Part shown: piece after piece, positions 52,561 to 61,934 of the stretch | Layout of the letters: each line of letters opens with the position of its first letter | Numbering within the stretch: the first letter of the stretch is position 1 | DNA from: Eutreptiella sp. 'Long Island Sound 2002' | Lineage: Eukaryota; Euglenozoa; Euglenophyceae; Eutreptiales; Eutreptiaceae | Length of the DNA stretch: 64,000 nucleotides | Reading direction: 5' to 3' | Assembly (NCBI GenBank): GCA_964036045.1 | Contig: OZ038382.1 | Location: 116,762,929-116,826,928, forward strand | The notes under the pieces: generated by a model | Databases searched by the model: none | Seen by the model: the letters and a program-made list of their open reading frames with translations, nothing else | What the model was told of the DNA's origin: nothing | Translations under genes and position numbers: made by a program

Positions 52561-52739
52561 TCTACTATACCGTTGTGCAACAATATACCACGTAACACCC
52601 CTTATAGGTCCGCATATGTGCATGGAAAAATGGATACAAATGGCCCAATCGCAAAAATTTGACTTCAACCTCTTAATATTTGCGAGATTAATATATTAAC
52701 GCCTTCATATATTAAAAATTAAAAATTAACATATTGACT

Positions 52740-52995
52740 TTAATTTGGGCCACTAGGGTTAGCATCCAGTGGAATATGAATAGAGGTCAAGGGGCGGGGA
52801 GGTTTCCATGGTCACAGTATCACAACAATCAGTTTCGGAAATTTCCATTTTTGAGGTGCCGAGGCTGAAAAGCTGCAAAAGCAGGTTGTGCCTTAGACCC
52901 CTTAGGAGCCCCCCCAAGCCAACACCCAAATAGGGTGAAAAACAAATCAAGATGGCATTCGTCTTTTCGCGTCCACTGGAATATGTATAGAGGTC
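52740..52995. repeat. poly-C satellite family, 46.7-kb subtype
   Basis: GTCCA.TGGAATATG, AGAGGTCAAGGGGCGGGGAG, CACAACAATCAGTTTCGGAA, TTTTTGAGGTGCCGAGGCTG, GCAGGTTGTGCCTTAGACC and AACACCCAAATAGGGTG. The C-run is reduced to seven here. Confidence 0.9.
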
Positions 52996-53689
52996 AAGGC
53001 CGTGCTGCCGCCGCTGCGGCAGCGTGGACTGCGGAGACGAAGGCGCTTAAGGTGTATTCACCAGGGGGTCAAAAGAGTCCTCCCTCGCGTCGTCAGTCGC
53101 GGCGCGGGGAGGGCCGCGGCGTCGAAATAGCCCTTGGCGGGCTGGCGTGAGTGTGGGCGCTTTCTAGCAGTGGGCGGGGGGGGAGAACAGGTCAGCCTCC
53201 CCCCCTCCCGGCTACGCCGATCCTATACTCGAAGCCCTCCCTTGGTCAGTCGGGAGGTCAGGCTTGGGGCGCTTCGGGGACCCGGGGCTCCCGGGCCCTA
53301 GGGCCGGGGGGGGGGGGGGGGGGGGCTAACGTCTTGGGGGGCGTGGTGCACTGGTGGGCCGCAGGGGGGCCTGAGTGTGGGAGGGCCTCGGAGGCGGGGC
53401 GCGCCCGGCCGGGCCAGGAGGACAAAACCACCGCGCGCCGGTCCTGTGGCACTAGAACTTGGCGGCGCGGTGCGACCCGAGGCGGCGCCGCCGGGCACCG
53501 TGGGCCCGTCGCAGAACCGACATGCCCCTCGTGTCCGGCACGGCAGCAGCGGCTGATGCCCCAGCCTAGGCTTCTGCACCTAAAGCACGAGGGTGCTCCA
53601 TGCTCCAAGCAGAGCGCGCCCTAAGTGCCGCTGCCCTTGGCGGGCGGCTGCGCTGTGGAGCCGCTGGGCAACCAAAGGGTTTCGGAAAA
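52996..53689. other. unassigned, very GC-rich
   Basis: Includes a small perfect hairpin GCTGCCGC..GCGGCAGC (about 53005-53025) and a G-run of about 18 at 53309. Long overlapping frames on both strands are arginine/proline/glycine-rich and not credible. Confidence 0.45.
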
Positions 53690-54104
53690 AATTGGAATGT
53701 GAAAAATTCTATTGCCTTCGGCAAGTCCACCTCGCAGAGAATCTACCTCAAGCAAAACACACCCAAAATAAGCAAAAACTACATAAATACCGCCTAAAAC
53801 ATGCTTTACATGGCTTGGATGGTCATTTTGGGTCATCACAATTTAATAAAAAATCATTGCCGAACTTCAATTTTTGAGCTCATCAAGCCGAAAAAACGCA
53901 CAAGCAGGTTGTGTACCAATCAAGCCCCCCCCCCCCCCCCCCCGGTGGCCAGCACCCGAATAATATGAAAAACACATAAATGCTGCCCAAAGCATGCTTC
54001 ACATACCTTGGATGGTCATTTAACGACATCACAATATAAAAAAAAGGTTCAAAAAACACCCAGTTGTGAGCTGTCTAAGGTGAAAAACACGTTGTGCACC
54101 GGCG
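53690..54104. repeat. poly-C satellite family, two units
   Basis: Starts with the alternative module TTCTATTGCCTTCGGCAAGT and CCACCTCGCAGAGAATCTAC, then ACATGCTTTACATGGC, TTGGATGGTCATTTTG, TTTTTGAGCTCATC, GCACAAGCAGGTTGTG and a C-run of about 19 (53926). A second, shorter unit follows. Confidence 0.9.
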
Positions 54105-54760
54105 AATTCACTCATGTAAATCATTGTTGGTGGGAACAGTCCTTTCACATCCTTGGCACAAGTTTTTGAGCGGCCCTCGGGAGGCTATAAACTGCCGGAA
54201 GAAACACGCCCTTTCGTATCCTAGTAGGCATATACTGTCACAACATCCCCACTCACATCCCTCGGAGTGGGCAGTACGGGGTCACCGAGGTTGCCGAAAC
54301 CGCCAACATAGCAAAAATGGCTGAAAAGTGCGAAAACTGCATCAGCGCTCCCACTCCACCCCACATAAACCCCATGGAGTTGAGACCCAGAAACACTTTC
54401 TCGGCTCAAAATCGAAAAAGAAGCAAAAGATTCATGATTTTTGTGCACAAAAAGGGGGGGTCATTTTTCAACATTATGGACACCCCCCCCAACCTCTCCC
54501 TCGAAACCTCCAAAAAGTGGGTTTCAAGTTGGGAGGGAGGGGGTTAGGGGGGTCCAGACCAAAACCTCATTGGGGGATGCATTTATTGGACAAAGAAATG
54601 ATTTTACAAGGGGTTCAACAAACGAGTCCCTCGACGTGAGGTACGCAAATAGACCCAAAAAGGCCCAAAAGAGGTGGGGGGGGGGGGTATGTGGTGTTTT
54701 GCCCTATACACGATTCTATGTGGCTTTGATCGAACTACCTCTAGGAGGTGATTTTCCATT
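54105..54760. repeat. dispersed repeat B, near full-length copy 2
   Basis: Aligns along its length with 36165-36790, in the same orientation and again directly after a poly-C satellite unit. A G/C-run centre is present in both. The tail (TATACACGATTCTATGTGGC, TTGATCGAACTACCTCTAGG) is more diverged. Confidence 0.88.
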
Positions 54761-55205
54761 TTTGACCTGTAGAGGGTGGAAAATTGCTTAAGCAGTTTGT
54801 GCACACACCAAATGCCATTGAAGCACCTACAAACACAAATTTGGAAGCTTTTGGTGGGCGCATGGCTCAGGCTGGATGGCCATCACGTGGGTACCCATGG
54901 GCGCTCAAGTACCCGCATTGTCACCAAATGATCACCCAAACCAGTCCTAGGGGCAACCAAAGGGTTTCGTCACTTTAGTCACTTTTTCAGCTTGCATGAA
55001 GAGTTCGGGTCCACGCTCTGACACATCTCAACACGGGTAGGACACACCAGAGATAGTGCAAAGACAAACCGCACAAATTCTTAACAAAAAGGCCACATGA
55101 TGTCCAGAATGTCATAGAAATTGTTCAGCAGAACTTTACCCCTCAGAACACGCCCCCCCCCCCTATGCCCGTGTGAATTGCCCTCCCCGCACTCAAACCA
55201 AGAAA
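54761..55205. other. unassigned spacer
   Basis: TGGGTACCCATGGGCGCTCA and CATTGTCACCAAATG.TCACC (54890-54945) also occur at 36845-36890, so this is a further shared repeat tail. Nothing else recognised. Confidence 0.5.
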
Positions 55206-55903
55206 TCACCTCCTTTGGGTTGAGACCCTTCTGAAGAATGAGTGGCCACAAGCAGCACTAAGCGCTGCATTAACACGAAGCGTGAGCAGAGCCATACCAT
55301 GCACAATACCACCGGCGGGGACGCCCCATTCTGCTGCCATTCTTGCGTGCTGCCCCAGCACCGCGCCAAAGCGCCCTGACTGCAGGGCTTCTGCCCCGTG
55401 CCACATTGTGGGCTCTTGCTGCCGACCTTCCCCGTCCCGGTGCCAGTGTTGAGGGTGCCGTGCGTGCAAACTAGGGCCAAGAAGGTGGGGTCTGAGAACT
55501 CCTCGATGTCAAAGGGCCGGCGGTCCAGGATGGGGTGGTTGCTCGCAAGCCTCGCGGCCAAGGGAATGTGCCGGATCTGGAAGAAGTCATCGTACATGAC
55601 CCAGTCCTTGTCGTCCTTTAGCTTTAGCAGCCGCCGCTGGCGGAAGTTGGCCATATGGATGTAGTCGCACAGGCGCCCGACTGCCTCGGCCCAGCGGGCC
55701 CCCACAGGAGACTGCTCAAGCACCGGGATGTCGATGGTGGGCGACACGTCTTCGCTGCCCTCGGGGTTGAGGTGCGCGGCCGCGGCACAGCACCAATTCA
55801 GCAGCTGCGGCCAGTGCCGGTTGAACTCCACATTGTTGGGCAGCAGGGCCCAGAGCAGGTTCCCTGCGTACAGCAGCGGATGGGCGCTTGAGAAAGGTGG
55901 CAA
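55206..55903 (-). CDS. unrecognised minus-strand protein segment
   Basis: The minus strand reads HPLLYAGNLLWALLPNNVEF, NRHWPQLLNWCCAAAAHLNP, ARWAEAVGRLCDYIHMANFR, KLKDDKDWVMYDDFFQIRHI and DPTFLALVCTHGTLNTGTG. GGGAAG|GTCGGC at about 55435 could be a donor or the site of a frame change, because beyond it the better frame is another one: MWHGAEALQSGRFGAVLGQH, EWGVPAGGIVHGMALLTLRV, to a stop at 55206. The likely acceptor at its start is CTTTCTCAAG (about 55890). Tryptophan- and histidine-rich helical character suggests a conserved protein. No family was recognised. Confidence 0.45.
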
Positions 55904-56113
55904 ATCACATCAAGACAATACCGAGCGCTTGAGAAGGGGGGGGGTTAAAAGTAAAACGCTTAAAACTGTGACCAGGCAGCACATTTAGTATCCAGACGGC
56001 AAAATGCAAAACCTTGCCGTCTCGGTGTCCCCACACAGAGGAGGACTGAAAATGGCCGCATAAACCGTCTAAAAACAAAGAAACCTTGGTGGTGTTCATT
56101 GTTGTTTTTTGGC

Positions 56114-56350
56114 GTAGGTCGCGTGTACTTGTTTTCTGGGGGTAGGTCGCGTGTCCTTTTGGGGGGGGGTAGGCCGCGTAATAAAAAAGCGTAACTCACA
56201 TATTTTTTGGTGTAGGTCGCATATGAAAAAATTGTGTATTTTGTTTGGAGTACGTCGTGTGCCATAGCATTTTCAAGTTTTTTTTCCACACACAACTTAT
56301 GCCAAAAAAAAAGTGCACACGACCTACAGCAAAAAAAAATAAGCGACTTA
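56114..56350. repeat. scattered GTAGGTCGCGTGT motifs in both orientations
   Basis: GTAGGTCGCGTGT occurs at 56114 and 56142, variants at 56169 (GTAGGCCGCGTA), 56212 (GTAGGTCGCATA) and 56250 (GTACGTCGTGT), and inverted copies at 56317 (ACACGACCTAC) and about 56344 (GCGACTTACAC). An isolated AGGTCGCGTGT lies at 56894. Spacing is irregular (27-65 bp) and the DNA between is A/T-run rich, so this is not a simple tandem repeat. Confidence 0.75.
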
Positions 56351-57020
56351 CACCTAACAGTGTCGGGCCCTGACGGGCCTGAACCCCCCCCCCCACCCTG
56401 TGATGGACCACAGTACAATGGCAACTCAGGGCTCAAGGTCTCGTCAGTGTGCAACAGCTGTCCCTCATTCGTGTCAACTGAAGACAAGGACCCCACGCCG
56501 TTGTGCTGTTGTGCCCCGCAGGGGCTTGCTATACCAGGCGGCAACCCCCCCACTTTATCTGTACCCTAACCGCGCACTGGGAAGGGTATGCAACACCCCC
56601 ACGCTGCAGGGGTGCTCCCAGCCTGCGGGCCACCTTGGCTGGGGAAGCCACAAGGGGGCACGACGGTGGAGGTCGGAGGCGGTTGTCTCGCATGGTCCGG
56701 GATGAAGAGATGTGCAGCGAGATGAACAGTTCAAGAGATGTCAAGAGACATCAGAAAAGACTAAAGTCCACATATCCACATATCAGACTGTTGCGACACG
56801 AGCCACCCGACAACCAAGCAACACACAAAGCGACAAGCACCATGCACAAAGCAACAGGCAATGAGCAGCAACCCAATTTGCTGGATTGGCAACAGGTCGC
56901 GTGTGCCCTACAAAAAACACTCTCTGGGGCGACGTCAGCAGAAAGGTACAAGGGTGCTTGTCCAGGGGTACCGGGATGCAACGCATGCAACACAGATGGC
57001 AGGCATGGCATGTACCATGA
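56351..57020. other. unassigned spacer
   Basis: Short frames on both strands and a C-run at 56387. No convincing gene apart from the splice-bounded exon immediately to the right. Confidence 0.4.
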
Positions 57021-57202
57021 GTATGGATGAACGTGTGGCAGGAGACAACAATGCTGTGGGCATCAGACAGCCTGTGCCGCACCCGCTCAAGCTGCGCAGG
57101 GGCATCTCCGGTGATGTGGGCCAAAATGGGCAGCAGTGTGACTCGTGAGGCAGGCACTCCTCTGAGAAAGCTGGTCAAAATGTTCTCGGGCAGCTGCAAT
57201 TC
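57021..57202 (-). CDS. internal exon with canonical acceptor
   Basis: On the minus strand ACTGCTTCTTTTCAG|GAATTG at 57203 is an excellent splice acceptor. It leads into ELQLPENILTSFLRGVPASR, VTLLPILAHITGDAPAQLER and VRHRLSDAHSIVV. The exon's far end is uncertain because the frame degenerates after about 57030. Style matches the other minus-strand exons of 55-61 kb, which may be one gene. Confidence 0.45.
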
Positions 57203-58365
57203 CTGAAAAGAAGCAGTGTGGAGGGCGCTGGTCGCCCCTCAGCCATGCGCATGGGAAATCATGGTCTTGGGTGTTTCACGGGTCAATAATTTACCAAAGA
57301 TAACCTGCCAAACTTGGGGAGGAAGCAGGGGGCAATAAGGTCTCAATGCCCCACAACTCAGTGCAGAGGTGTGCTACGTTGAAGTCGTCCAACTGCAAGA
57401 CAGCTGCTACCATCGTGTGCACAGGGGGGGCTCCATACAAGGGCAACTACTACCGTATTGGCCGGTCTGTTTTTTTTTCTTGACCTTGTGGCCCATCTCT
57501 CATAATTCAGCGTGCCTCCCTGTGCAGGAATGAGCTGCGGCCCAAATGGTGTTGAGGCGACACACCCAGGAACGAGTTTTTCAAGCCCTCAGCATGCAAC
57601 GCGAAGAACGACAGTCCCTGAAACGGTGTGCACACAACCCCAGCACACAGCAAAGGGGGGCAGGGTGAGTGCAGAACGACCCCATCCGAAAACCCCCTAC
57701 GCCGGGTGGACGGTCCAGAGTAAAACCTGGTGCCGTCCACCTCGCACCCACTTCGATCCTCCCTGAGTACCCCCCACACCATGCACGGAGAGGCGGCCTA
57801 ATTTTGCCCCCCTCCCACCCCAGCTATGTTGGGGTCTCGGGCAGGTCACTTGATACATAATACCTGATACCCGTCATAACCCCATACATCTCCATGAACC
57901 GCATAGCCACAGGCCTCCAGCGGAGGGACTCTCCATGGAGAGTACAGACAGGGAGCTGCCACAGGGGGACTGTACACCGAGGGGGTGTACACTGAAAGAT
58001 TGTGCACCGGGGGATTGCACCACCGTTTCTATCCATCACCCCTCCTCATATCTGGTCAGCGCTTTGATCTTCCTCATGCGCGATTTTCCATCACTAAAGG
58101 GACGAGGGCACATAGGGTCCCCTGCGCAAACTGCCAGGATAAAGAGATGAGATGCAATAGGCGGAGCACAGGGCTGTGCTTGAAGGGGTGCTGGGGGGGT
58201 GGGGGGGCACCATTGACAGTGTGACAGCTAACATCCATGGGTAAGCAAGACACATGGACAACACTGCTCAAGATGATGAGCTAGAAACTGTCCATGTTGA
58301 CAGTACTCCCATGCTGACAGTATTGGGTTCAGGAAATCCTTGTTTTTCTTGCCATAGGTGCGATC
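57203..58365. other. unassigned, possibly intronic
   Basis: No credible frame. A short stretch of direct GGGGGA(C/T)TGTACACC-like phrases lies at 57965-58020. If the minus-strand exons on either side form one gene, this is intron. Confidence 0.35.
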
Positions 58366-59118
58366 CTAATACTTGAAGAACTGGATGGCTAATATCAGCA
58401 CACCAGTATCAACAGGTGCTGGCAATTTGACTAAGGTTTCAAACCCAAACCTTTCCATGGGTGCCGGAAAGGAATGGGAAAATAAAGCAACAGCCCAGGC
58501 AACCAAAACAAGATAGTGTAGACCCGTAGACCTCAATGAATCGGACGAACCAACAATACCCCGAAAAATTGAAAAAATTCTCGTTGAGCCGTTTTCTGAT
58601 TTTCTTGGAGTTTGAAGGGGGTCTGGGGGGGGGGGGGGGGGCAACACCATTGCTGAAAAAATTATCTAATTCAGGTCTGGCAGAGCGGCAGAGATGTTTG
58701 GAAAGCCCTTGCAACTGTTCTACGCTGTTCTGCACAAAACCCCAAAATGACACACAAGCCTCCCGCCCGTGTGAAGGGGATTGTAATCACGGGGGACGGT
58801 CTTTTTGATGACCCATCCGTACACTTTTGCCATGGACAGCCCTGATCCTGATCCATTGCAGCGAGGCATGAACACCTGCAATGGAGACGGACATTTGCAC
58901 ATCAGACGATGCAGAGCTTGGCAGTCAGTAAATTGCAGGGCCCCACAGATCACCTCCACAGGGATGGCAGACGCAGGCAAAACGTGCGGCACGAGCTCTT
59001 GCACTAATTCGGAATGATCATGGAGCAGTGCGTTCAGCACAAATATTCGGGTTTGCGCTGGGGTCCACAAACCGTGGTAGCTGTGATGGAGAGGCACAGC
59101 GGTGCAGGCAAAGACCAT
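58366..59118 (-). CDS. two minus-strand coding segments, family unknown
   Basis: The first segment (59118-58720) reads VPLHHSYHGLWTPAQTRIFV, LNALLHDHSELVQELVPHVL, IPVEVICGALQFTDCQALHR and MAKVYGWVIKKTVPRDYNPL. The second (58650-58366), in another frame past an 18-G run, has IFRGIVGSSDSLRSTGLHYL and APMERFGFETLVKLPAPVDT before a stop (QFFKY). Both are protein-like. An intron or frameshift separates them near 58640-58720. This may be the end of the gene whose other parts lie at 57.0-57.2 kb and 59.2-61.5 kb, or a neighbour. Confidence 0.4.
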
Positions 59119-59181
59119 TCACCACATCTGACCTGCAGTTGCTTCGGTGTGGTTGTCGAGATCTAAACTGAGGGCATGCCA

Positions 59182-61523
59182 TCAATCAGCTGGTCGCATC
59201 ATGGGCTTGCGCAGGGATACAACGCAAGCCACACACCATTTGTACACACGAAACGCCCGACTGAAAGGCAATTCGTCGAAGGGAGCGCAGCGGCTAAACA
59301 TAACCATCTCCTCTGTACTGCAGGACTGAATATGCGAATTGGCATTCTCTCGGAAGTAGTCCCCAATGACTTCTTCGTCCAAAAGTTGCAGAAACAATGA
59401 GGGGCTGACAGGCTCCAATGGTGAATGCGGGCAGTCTGGGTAGGCCAGCAGCACCTGCCGGGGGCGACATAATGGTTTGAATGAATGGGTTTCATCAGGA
59501 GGGATATGTTGCATGCTTCTAAACATGTAGCAAGTTGCAAGCTGACCCATCCAGACCAGTTAGTGTCCAACAGGGAAATCCATATCACGTAAGGAAACCC
59601 CCCTGTGCCATGTGCCACTCAATAAAACCGTTTCACATTGCTTGACATATCGCCGGCGACCACAGCAGTCCATCGGGGGGAGGGGAGGGTGCAAAAAAAA
59701 AAAAACAACACCGACACCAAAATTTCGTTCCCTTGGAATCAACCAGCACAGTAAATGGTCATACGGTAACCCTACCACCACCCAGCCAGCACACAACAGC
59801 ACGACGAAATGACTGAGTGCCTGCCCTGAGCCCTCAATCCCCAGCCCCACAGGATGAGCGCCTCCTAAGATTGCCTCCCCGAAACTGCAGTCCTGACTAC
59901 AGTTGTTATTAGACAAAAAATTCTGTGACACAATACAGGGATACCACCCTCTGTTCCGCAAATGGCTGCAGAAGTGCGCAATATTGGCGATTGTATTCCC
60001 AGACATTGGAGATTTTTTTCAAAGATGAATATCATTCGCTCGAATGATGACAATCAAACTGCAGTTATGCAAGTATGCACTATGGCCGTTCTTTTTGATG
60101 AGTGGATGGATTCCGCAGTGCTGCTGTTTTGGGCACAATGGTGCGCTTCTCCAAGGTTTGAATATTTGTGTTCACGTGGCCTTCCTTGAGGGATACATGA
60201 TGGAACACAAAGAGGCGGCCAGGACTCTGTCAATGGTCATGAGAGCAAGTACTGTTGAGCGCCTTTTTTCGTTTGCCAAGCACACGGGTTAAAGACATGC
60301 TTTGCATGACCTTGGCTGCCGTTCAGCCAAATTACTGTGCAAAGCATCGCATTTTTTTCACACATTTCTCAGGAAACCCCATCTTAAATGTCCTAGTGTT
60401 CGCCATCTCACACGCAATTGTGAAGCTGGAACGGACAAAGCCATTCACGCAACTAATTCTTAATGAGCTCAATATGTGACAGTTCCCTTGGGGCTGTTGC
60501 CAAATGACAATGGCAACCTCAGTGCCAGCCAATGGCTTTGGCAGTTGATCCACAGCAATTGAGTGTTGATAGATGGCAGTTTCACTCACTGGCATAAAGG
60601 ACCAGGATTCCATGCGTTTGAAGGCCTTTACTCGGTTCTGATGCTCCCGCCCAGTCACATGATACCATTTGTAAACTGTCCAACAAGAAATTGGGATGGC
60701 AATGTCCCATCACCGCAGAGTTAAACAACTGCGCTGCAGTCGCTGCCAAGACTCTCAGAGAGTCTGATGCCAACTACTTCACAGGAACGCGCTGTTAGTC
60801 ACCAGTGGCAGGTGGGTGGTGGGGGGGGGGGGGGGGGGTGGTCGTCATTTATCCGCACATTGGCAAATACTTTCTGCCCTCTGACAGTCCCCTTTGTTGA
60901 GGAATCAGGCAGGACGTACCTCTCGAACGAAAACAGCGGCAGAGGCTCTTGAGAGCATAGTCATATGGAGAAACAGGTCATCCCATGGACGGAAGGTACT
61001 GCGGGTGTCAACAATCGCAGGCCTTGGGCCCTGAAGCTTCGTATCACCACCGAGCAGCGTTTTTCCATGGACTCTGTAATGTTTGGAATTGTTGTATTTG
61101 GACGCAAGGTCAGCGAGCCATGGATCCCAAATTGCAGTGTGTGACCAGCAGGGGCTACGGCGTGATGGCACCCTGCAATGAGTGAAATTGTGGAAAAGAT
61201 GGGGAGATGACAAAGCACACCAACTGACCTTGGGTCTCGGGGTCCGAATATCATTTTAGGTGGTTCAGGTTCCCCAGCAGGGAACAGCGGCGGAGCACTG
61301 TCCCTCGGGGTGTGGCCCATGCTGAAGGCAAAGGTAAACCGATCTCCTGAGGATGAACCTCATACTCACACATTTGTGGCACCAGATTGAAAGAGCCTGG
61401 AGGGCATGTAATTTGCAGGACAGTTGCCCACAAAGGAGTTGTTCGTTTTCGGAGTGGCACTGAAAAGCCGAAACTTCCAAAACAAATACTTTTGACATTT
61501 TGACCTGCACGGCTGCAAATCAA
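59182..61523 (-). CDS. spliced minus-strand gene, family unknown
   Basis: One junction is strong: an exon ending ...PEPPKMIFGPRDP (phase 2, donor CCAAG|GTCAGT at 61228), a 56-base intron to TTTCACTCATTGCAG (61173), and exon 61172-60920 (VPSRRSPCWSHTAIWDPWLA, DLASKYNNSKHYRVHGKTLL, RPWDDLFLHMTMLSRASAA) ending at donor GAG|GTACGTCC. Phases agree. Next is 60763-60666 (VLAATAAQLFNSAVMGHCHP), a possible 28-base intron (60638-60665), then KAFKRMESWSFMPVSETAIY and QLPKPLAGTEVAIVIWQQPQ to about 60480. The last exon, about 59550-59182, has SMQHIPPDETHSFKPLCRPR, LFLQLLDEEVIGDYFRENAN and FSRCAPFDELPFSRAFRVYK and stops at 59182 (MMRPAD). No domain was recognised and some junctions do not agree in phase. 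Confidence 0.5.
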
Positions 61524-61934
61524 TCAATCTGAAATGGCCCCATATCACGTGTTCCTGAGACGCATAGCATAGAAGGTAAAAAATGGATGAAAAATGCTAG
61601 TCATAGTGCTAAGGATTTTTCGAAATGCCACCCATGTATGCCTAGCAAATCCAACTCATGTCGCAGGGAGGATTCAAAAATTGCAAGCAACATTGCACAG
61701 AAAATTTCTTCCAAGTGCCCCTAGAATCTTGGCCGGAAAGTCCCTAGGACATTGCTGCGATATTGGTTGCGTTTTTGGAGCCGCTTTCCCGACCAAAACT
61801 TCCGAGCGTTTCTCGGAGCCGTTTTGACAACTTCCGGGCGTGTATCCAAGACTTTTGCGCAGCATGGCAGATGCCATTGTACCCAACCACTGAAAAGACA
61901 CATGCAAAAAATAAGGCGAGAATGAAGTTAGTTC
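61524..61934. other. unassigned spacer
   Basis: Short frames only. This gap separates the serine-rich end of the gene to the right from the exons to the left. Confidence 0.4.

Larger units (their letters stand above)
47201..52735. repeat. AT-rich palindromic motif TAATATTAATCTCGAG dispersed between genes
   Basis: Variants of TAATATTAATCTCGAG followed by AAATTAA occur in either orientation at about 47249, 47481, 49147, 50291, 50352, 51570, 51641 and 52673. They always lie in short AT-rich gaps between GC-rich coding blocks. Centres vary (CTCGAG, CTTGAG, CTCAAG, TTCAAG, GCGAGA), and local TTAATATTAA makes each capable of folding. The block 47.2-52.7 kb is bounded on both sides by the same poly-C satellite subtype. 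The gaps may be introns, intergenic regulatory DNA or element ends. Confidence 0.7.

Noticed and set aside
53151-53624. 157-codon plus-strand frame in very GC-rich DNA
   Set aside because: Arg/Gly/Pro-rich on both strands with a long G-run. No protein-like segments, consistent with GC bias alone.
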